NCBI RefSeq assembly: GCF_008705135.1
Contig: NZ_CP023694.1
Coordinates: forward strand, 682,001 to 746,000
DNA from: Streptomyces coeruleorubidus
GTDB lineage: Bacteria > Actinomycetota > Actinomycetes > Streptomycetales > Streptomycetaceae
Length of the DNA: 64,000 bases
Direction of reading: 5' to 3'
The notes beneath the pieces are model-generated. The model was not told the origin of the DNA and ran no database searches. It was given only the letters and a program-made list of their open reading frames with translations. This document shows, piece after piece, positions 61,897-64,000 of the stretch (positions within the stretch are counted from its first letter, which is position 1; every line of letters begins with the position of its first letter). A program made the translations under genes and the position numbers.

Positions 61897-63000
61897 GTGA
61901 GCGGCGGCGTCGTGACGCTGTTCCTGTGCGGTGACGTGATGCTCGGGCGCGGCGTCGACCAGATTCTGGCGCACCCCGGTGATCCGGCACTGCGGGAGGC
62001 GTACGTCGAGGACGCGCGGTCCTACGTCCGGCTGGCGGAGTCGGCGCACGGCCCGGTGCCGGCGCCCGTCGAACCGGCCTGGCCGTGGGGCGAGGCGCTG
62101 CGGGTGCTGGACGAGGCCGCCCCGGACGCCCGGATCGTGAACCTGGAGACATCGGTGACGTCCGGCGACACGTTCGCCCCGGACAAGGAGATCCACTACC
62201 GGATGCACCCGGCCAACCTGCCCGCCCTGGCCGTGGCCCGGCCCGACGTGACCGTCCTGGCCAACAACCACGTCCTGGACTTCGGCCGCCCGGGCCTGCT
62301 GGAGACCCTGGACGCGCTGACCCGGACAGGACTGCGGACGGCGGGTGCGGGAGGTGACGCCGAGCAGGCGCACGCACCCGCCGCGGTCCCCCTCCCCGGC
62401 GGCCGGCGCCTGCTGGTCCTCGCCGTCGGGGCGCGCTCCAGCGGCATCCCGCCCGGCTGGGCGGCGACGGCGGACCTGCCCGGTGTGGCGTACGTGCCCG
62501 AGCTCTCGCCCGCCGCGGCCGACGCCGTGCTGCGGCACGTGAGGCGGGCCCGACAGACCGGTGACGTGATCGTCGTGTCCGTGCACTGGGGCACGAACTG
62601 GGGGTTCCGCGTGCCCCGGGAACAGGTCCGTTTCGCGCACGCCCTGGTGGACGGCGGGGTCGACCTCGTCCACGGCCACTCCTCGCACCACCCCCGCCCG
62701 CTGGAGGTGTACCGGGACCGGCTGATCCTGTACGGCTGCGGTGACTTCGTCGACGACTACGAGGGCATCACCGGCTACGAGGAGTACCGCGACGACCTGC
62801 GGCTGGCGTTCCTCGCCTCGGTCGAGGCGGACAGCGGCCGGCTGGCGGGGCTGCGCATGGTGCCGCTGCGGGCGCGCCGAATGCGCCTGGAGCCCGCGTC
62901 CCGGGCGGACCGCGCGTGGCTGCGGACGACGCTCGACCGGATCAGCGGCGGGGTGGGGGTGACGCTGGAGCCGGACGGCTCGCTGGCGCTGGCGTGCTGA
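61897..63000 (+). CDS. CapA-family (PGA-capsule-type) metallophosphatase-like protein
   Basis: The 367-residue protein contains LFLCGDVMLGRGVDQ (metal Asp, ~8-22), RIVNLETSVTSGD, LANNHVLDFGRPGLLETLDA, VVSVHWGTNWGFRV and HGHSSHHPRPLEVYRDRLIL, all diagnostic of the PGA_cap fold. Bacillus CapA acts in poly-gamma-glutamate capsule synthesis, but actinobacterial members without the other cap genes are of unknown role. There is no signal peptide here. GTG 61897 has only a weak ribosome binding site; GTG 61895 is out of frame. Confidence 0.9.
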   Translation: MSGGVVTLFLCGDVMLGRGVDQILAHPGDPALREAYVEDARSYVRLAESAHGPVPAPVEPAWPWGEALRVLDEAAPDARIVNLETSVTSGDTFAPDKEIHYRMHPANLPALAVARPDVTVLANNHVLDFGRPGLLETLDALTRTGLRTAGAGGDAEQAHAPAAVPLPGGRRLLVLAVGARSSGIPPGWAATADLPGVAYVPELSPAAADAVLRHVRRARQTGDVIVVSVHWGTNWGFRVPREQVRFAHALVDGGVDLVHGHSSHHPRPLEVYRDRLILYGCGDFVDDYEGITGYEEYRDDLRLAFLASVEADSGRLAGLRMVPLRARRMRLEPASRADRAWLRTTLDRISGGVGVTLEPDGSLALAC

Positions 63001-63039
63001 CGCGCGGATCAACCGGTGGAACCGGTGGCGACTCGGTCG

Positions 63040-63186
63040 GCCGATCCGGCAGCACCGCGTGAGCGGGGAGACCGGTCCGGCAGCACCGCGTGAGCCGGGA
63101 CACCGGTCCGGCAGCGCCGCCTGACTCAGGACACCGGTCCGGCGGCACCGGCAGAGACCGGTCCGGCGGCACCGCGTAAGCCGGGA
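63040..63186. repeat. ~31-bp degenerate tandem repeats
   Basis: About five units based on ACCGGTCCGGCAGCACCGCG, ~31 bases each (one shorter), fill the gap between the CapA-type and sigma-factor genes. Each begins with ACCGGTCC, which is itself a near-palindrome, so each unit could form a small stem. It lies at the end of two convergent genes and may act as a terminator array. Confidence 0.7.
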
Positions 63187-63188
63187 GG

Positions 63189-64000
63189 TCAGCCCGCCCA
63201 GACCACCAGCCGCTCCCGGTTCCCGGGCGCCCGCAGCCGGGCGAGGGACTGCTTCTCCAGCTGGCGTACCCGCTCGGGGGTGAGGCCGACGCGGCGGGCG
63301 ACCTCCTCGCGGGTGCGGGTGTGGCCGTCGTGCAGGCCGTAGCGGAGGCTGAGGATCATGGCCTCGTGGGGCGCCAGCGTGCCGACGGCCTCGCGCAGTT
63401 CCTCAGCGAGGGCCTGGTACTCGGCGACCTCCGGGGCCTGGAGCACCTCGGTGTCGGGGATGAGGTCACCGACCACGGTCTCGCCGGTCTCGTCCACGGG
63501 CGTGTCGAGACTGACGGCCTGCCGGCCGACGCGGCGCAGCCAGCCGATCCTGTCGGTGGCGAGGCCGCTCTCCCGGGCCACCTCCTCGATGCTCGGTTCG
63601 CGTTCCAGGTCGAGTCGCAGACGCCGTTCGATCTTGGCCACCTTCTGGAGCTGCTCGACGACGTGCATCGGCAGCCGCACGGTGCGCGCGTGCGCGGCCA
63701 GGCCCCGTTCGATCGCCTGGCGTATCCACCAGGTCGCGTACGTGGAGAACTTGAAGCCCTTGGTGTGGTCGAACTTCTCCACGGCCCGGATCAGCCCCAG
63801 GTTGCCCTCCTGGATGACGTCCAGCAGGGGCAGCCCGCGGTGGGCGTGCCGTTTGGCCATCGACACGACGAGCCGGAGGTTGGCCCGGACCATGTGGTCC
63901 TTGGCGGCCTGCCCGTCCCGGGCGGCCTCCTCCAGCTCGCGGCGCCGCTCCGGCGCGAGATCGACTTCACCGGCGTCGGCTCGTTCCAGTTCCTCCAGCG
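63189..64000 (-). CDS. hrdC: Principal-type sigma factor (HrdC-like), 5' end outside the window
   Basis: The visible 269 residues cover regions 1.2/2 to 4. Region 2 has [40 protein letters not shown] and the -10 recognition [20 protein letters not shown]. Region 3 is [20 protein letters not shown]. Region 4.2 is [20 protein letters not shown] with KQSLARLRA. These are group 2 (HrdA/C/D-type) sequences, dispensable relatives of HrdB. The hrdC name rests on remembered position near trxC in S. coelicolor, so the family call is firmer than the symbol. Its start lies beyond 64000. Confidence 0.9.
   Translation of the reverse strand, partial: LEELERADAGEVDLAPERRRELEEAARDGQAAKDHMVRANLRLVVSMAKRHAHRGLPLLDVIQEGNLGLIRAVEKFDHTKGFKFSTYATWWIRQAIERGLAAHARTVRLPMHVVEQLQKVAKIERRLRLDLEREPSIEEVARESGLATDRIGWLRRVGRQAVSLDTPVDETGETVVGDLIPDTEVLQAPEVAEYQALAEELREAVGTLAPHEAMILSLRYGLHDGHTRTREEVARRVGLTPERVRQLEKQSLARLRAPGNRERLVVWAG

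Overview
The window is high-GC actinobacterial DNA, almost certainly from a Streptomyces. The support is: strongly GC-biased third codon positions, frequent GTG starts, a deazaflavin (F420)-type reductase, an exact sigma-R promoter (GGAAT-N18-GTT) in front of a thioredoxin gene, and an HrdC-like principal-type sigma factor at the right edge. The order from the disulfide oxidoreductase and thioredoxin to that sigma factor resembles what I remember of the S. coelicolor chromosome arm around trxC and hrdC. That is recollection, not a computed alignment.

Region 1 (1-20 kb) is a redox and detoxification island rich in duplication and decay. It has three MmyB-type HTH regulators, a secreted SnoaL-like protein, three SDR genes, an F420-type nitroreductase, an NAD(P)H:quinone-type reductase, a metallophosphoesterase, an MFS exporter and an intact aldo/keto reductase. 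It also has one broken aldo/keto reductase and a 29-bp aldo/keto reductase remnant. Two SDR genes are inverted copies encoding the same protein. A shared palindrome, GGGTA-N8-TACCC, stands before two of the regulators and the broken aldo/keto reductase. A half copy stands upstream of a Tat-exported molybdenum aldehyde oxidoreductase operon laid out like E. coli paoABCD (14.4-19.6 kb).

Region 2 (20-29 kb) is mobile or foreign: a methyltransferase, two overlapping tyrosine recombinases, the end of a restriction endonuclease, an IS5-family element, a DinB-family gene enclosed by IS ends, and unrecognised fragments.

Region 3 (29-64 kb) looks like stable chromosome. It carries pirin, a TPR protein, a PepSY membrane protein, peptide deformylase, an ABC-F ATPase preceded by a 7-codon leader ORF, the disulfide oxidoreductase/thioredoxin pair, an aldehyde dehydrogenase, and LacI, TetR, LysR, ArsR and PucR regulators. 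A second, cytoplasmic paoABCD-like operon (40.9-45.7 kb) faces a TetR gene across a double palindrome. Then come an MFS/esterase pair, a CaiB-type CoA transferase, TerC, a phosphoribosyltransferase, a polysaccharide pyruvyl transferase with an FAD oxidoreductase, a GlxA/DJ-1 pair, an archease, a CapA-family protein and the sigma factor.

Taken together, the left half and the two molybdo-enzyme operons suggest a strain invested in handling aldehydes, quinones and other electrophiles. The best candidate for an undescribed system is the MmyB/SDR/AKR/quinone-reductase/molybdo-oxidoreductase set joined by the GGGTA-N8-TACCC element.
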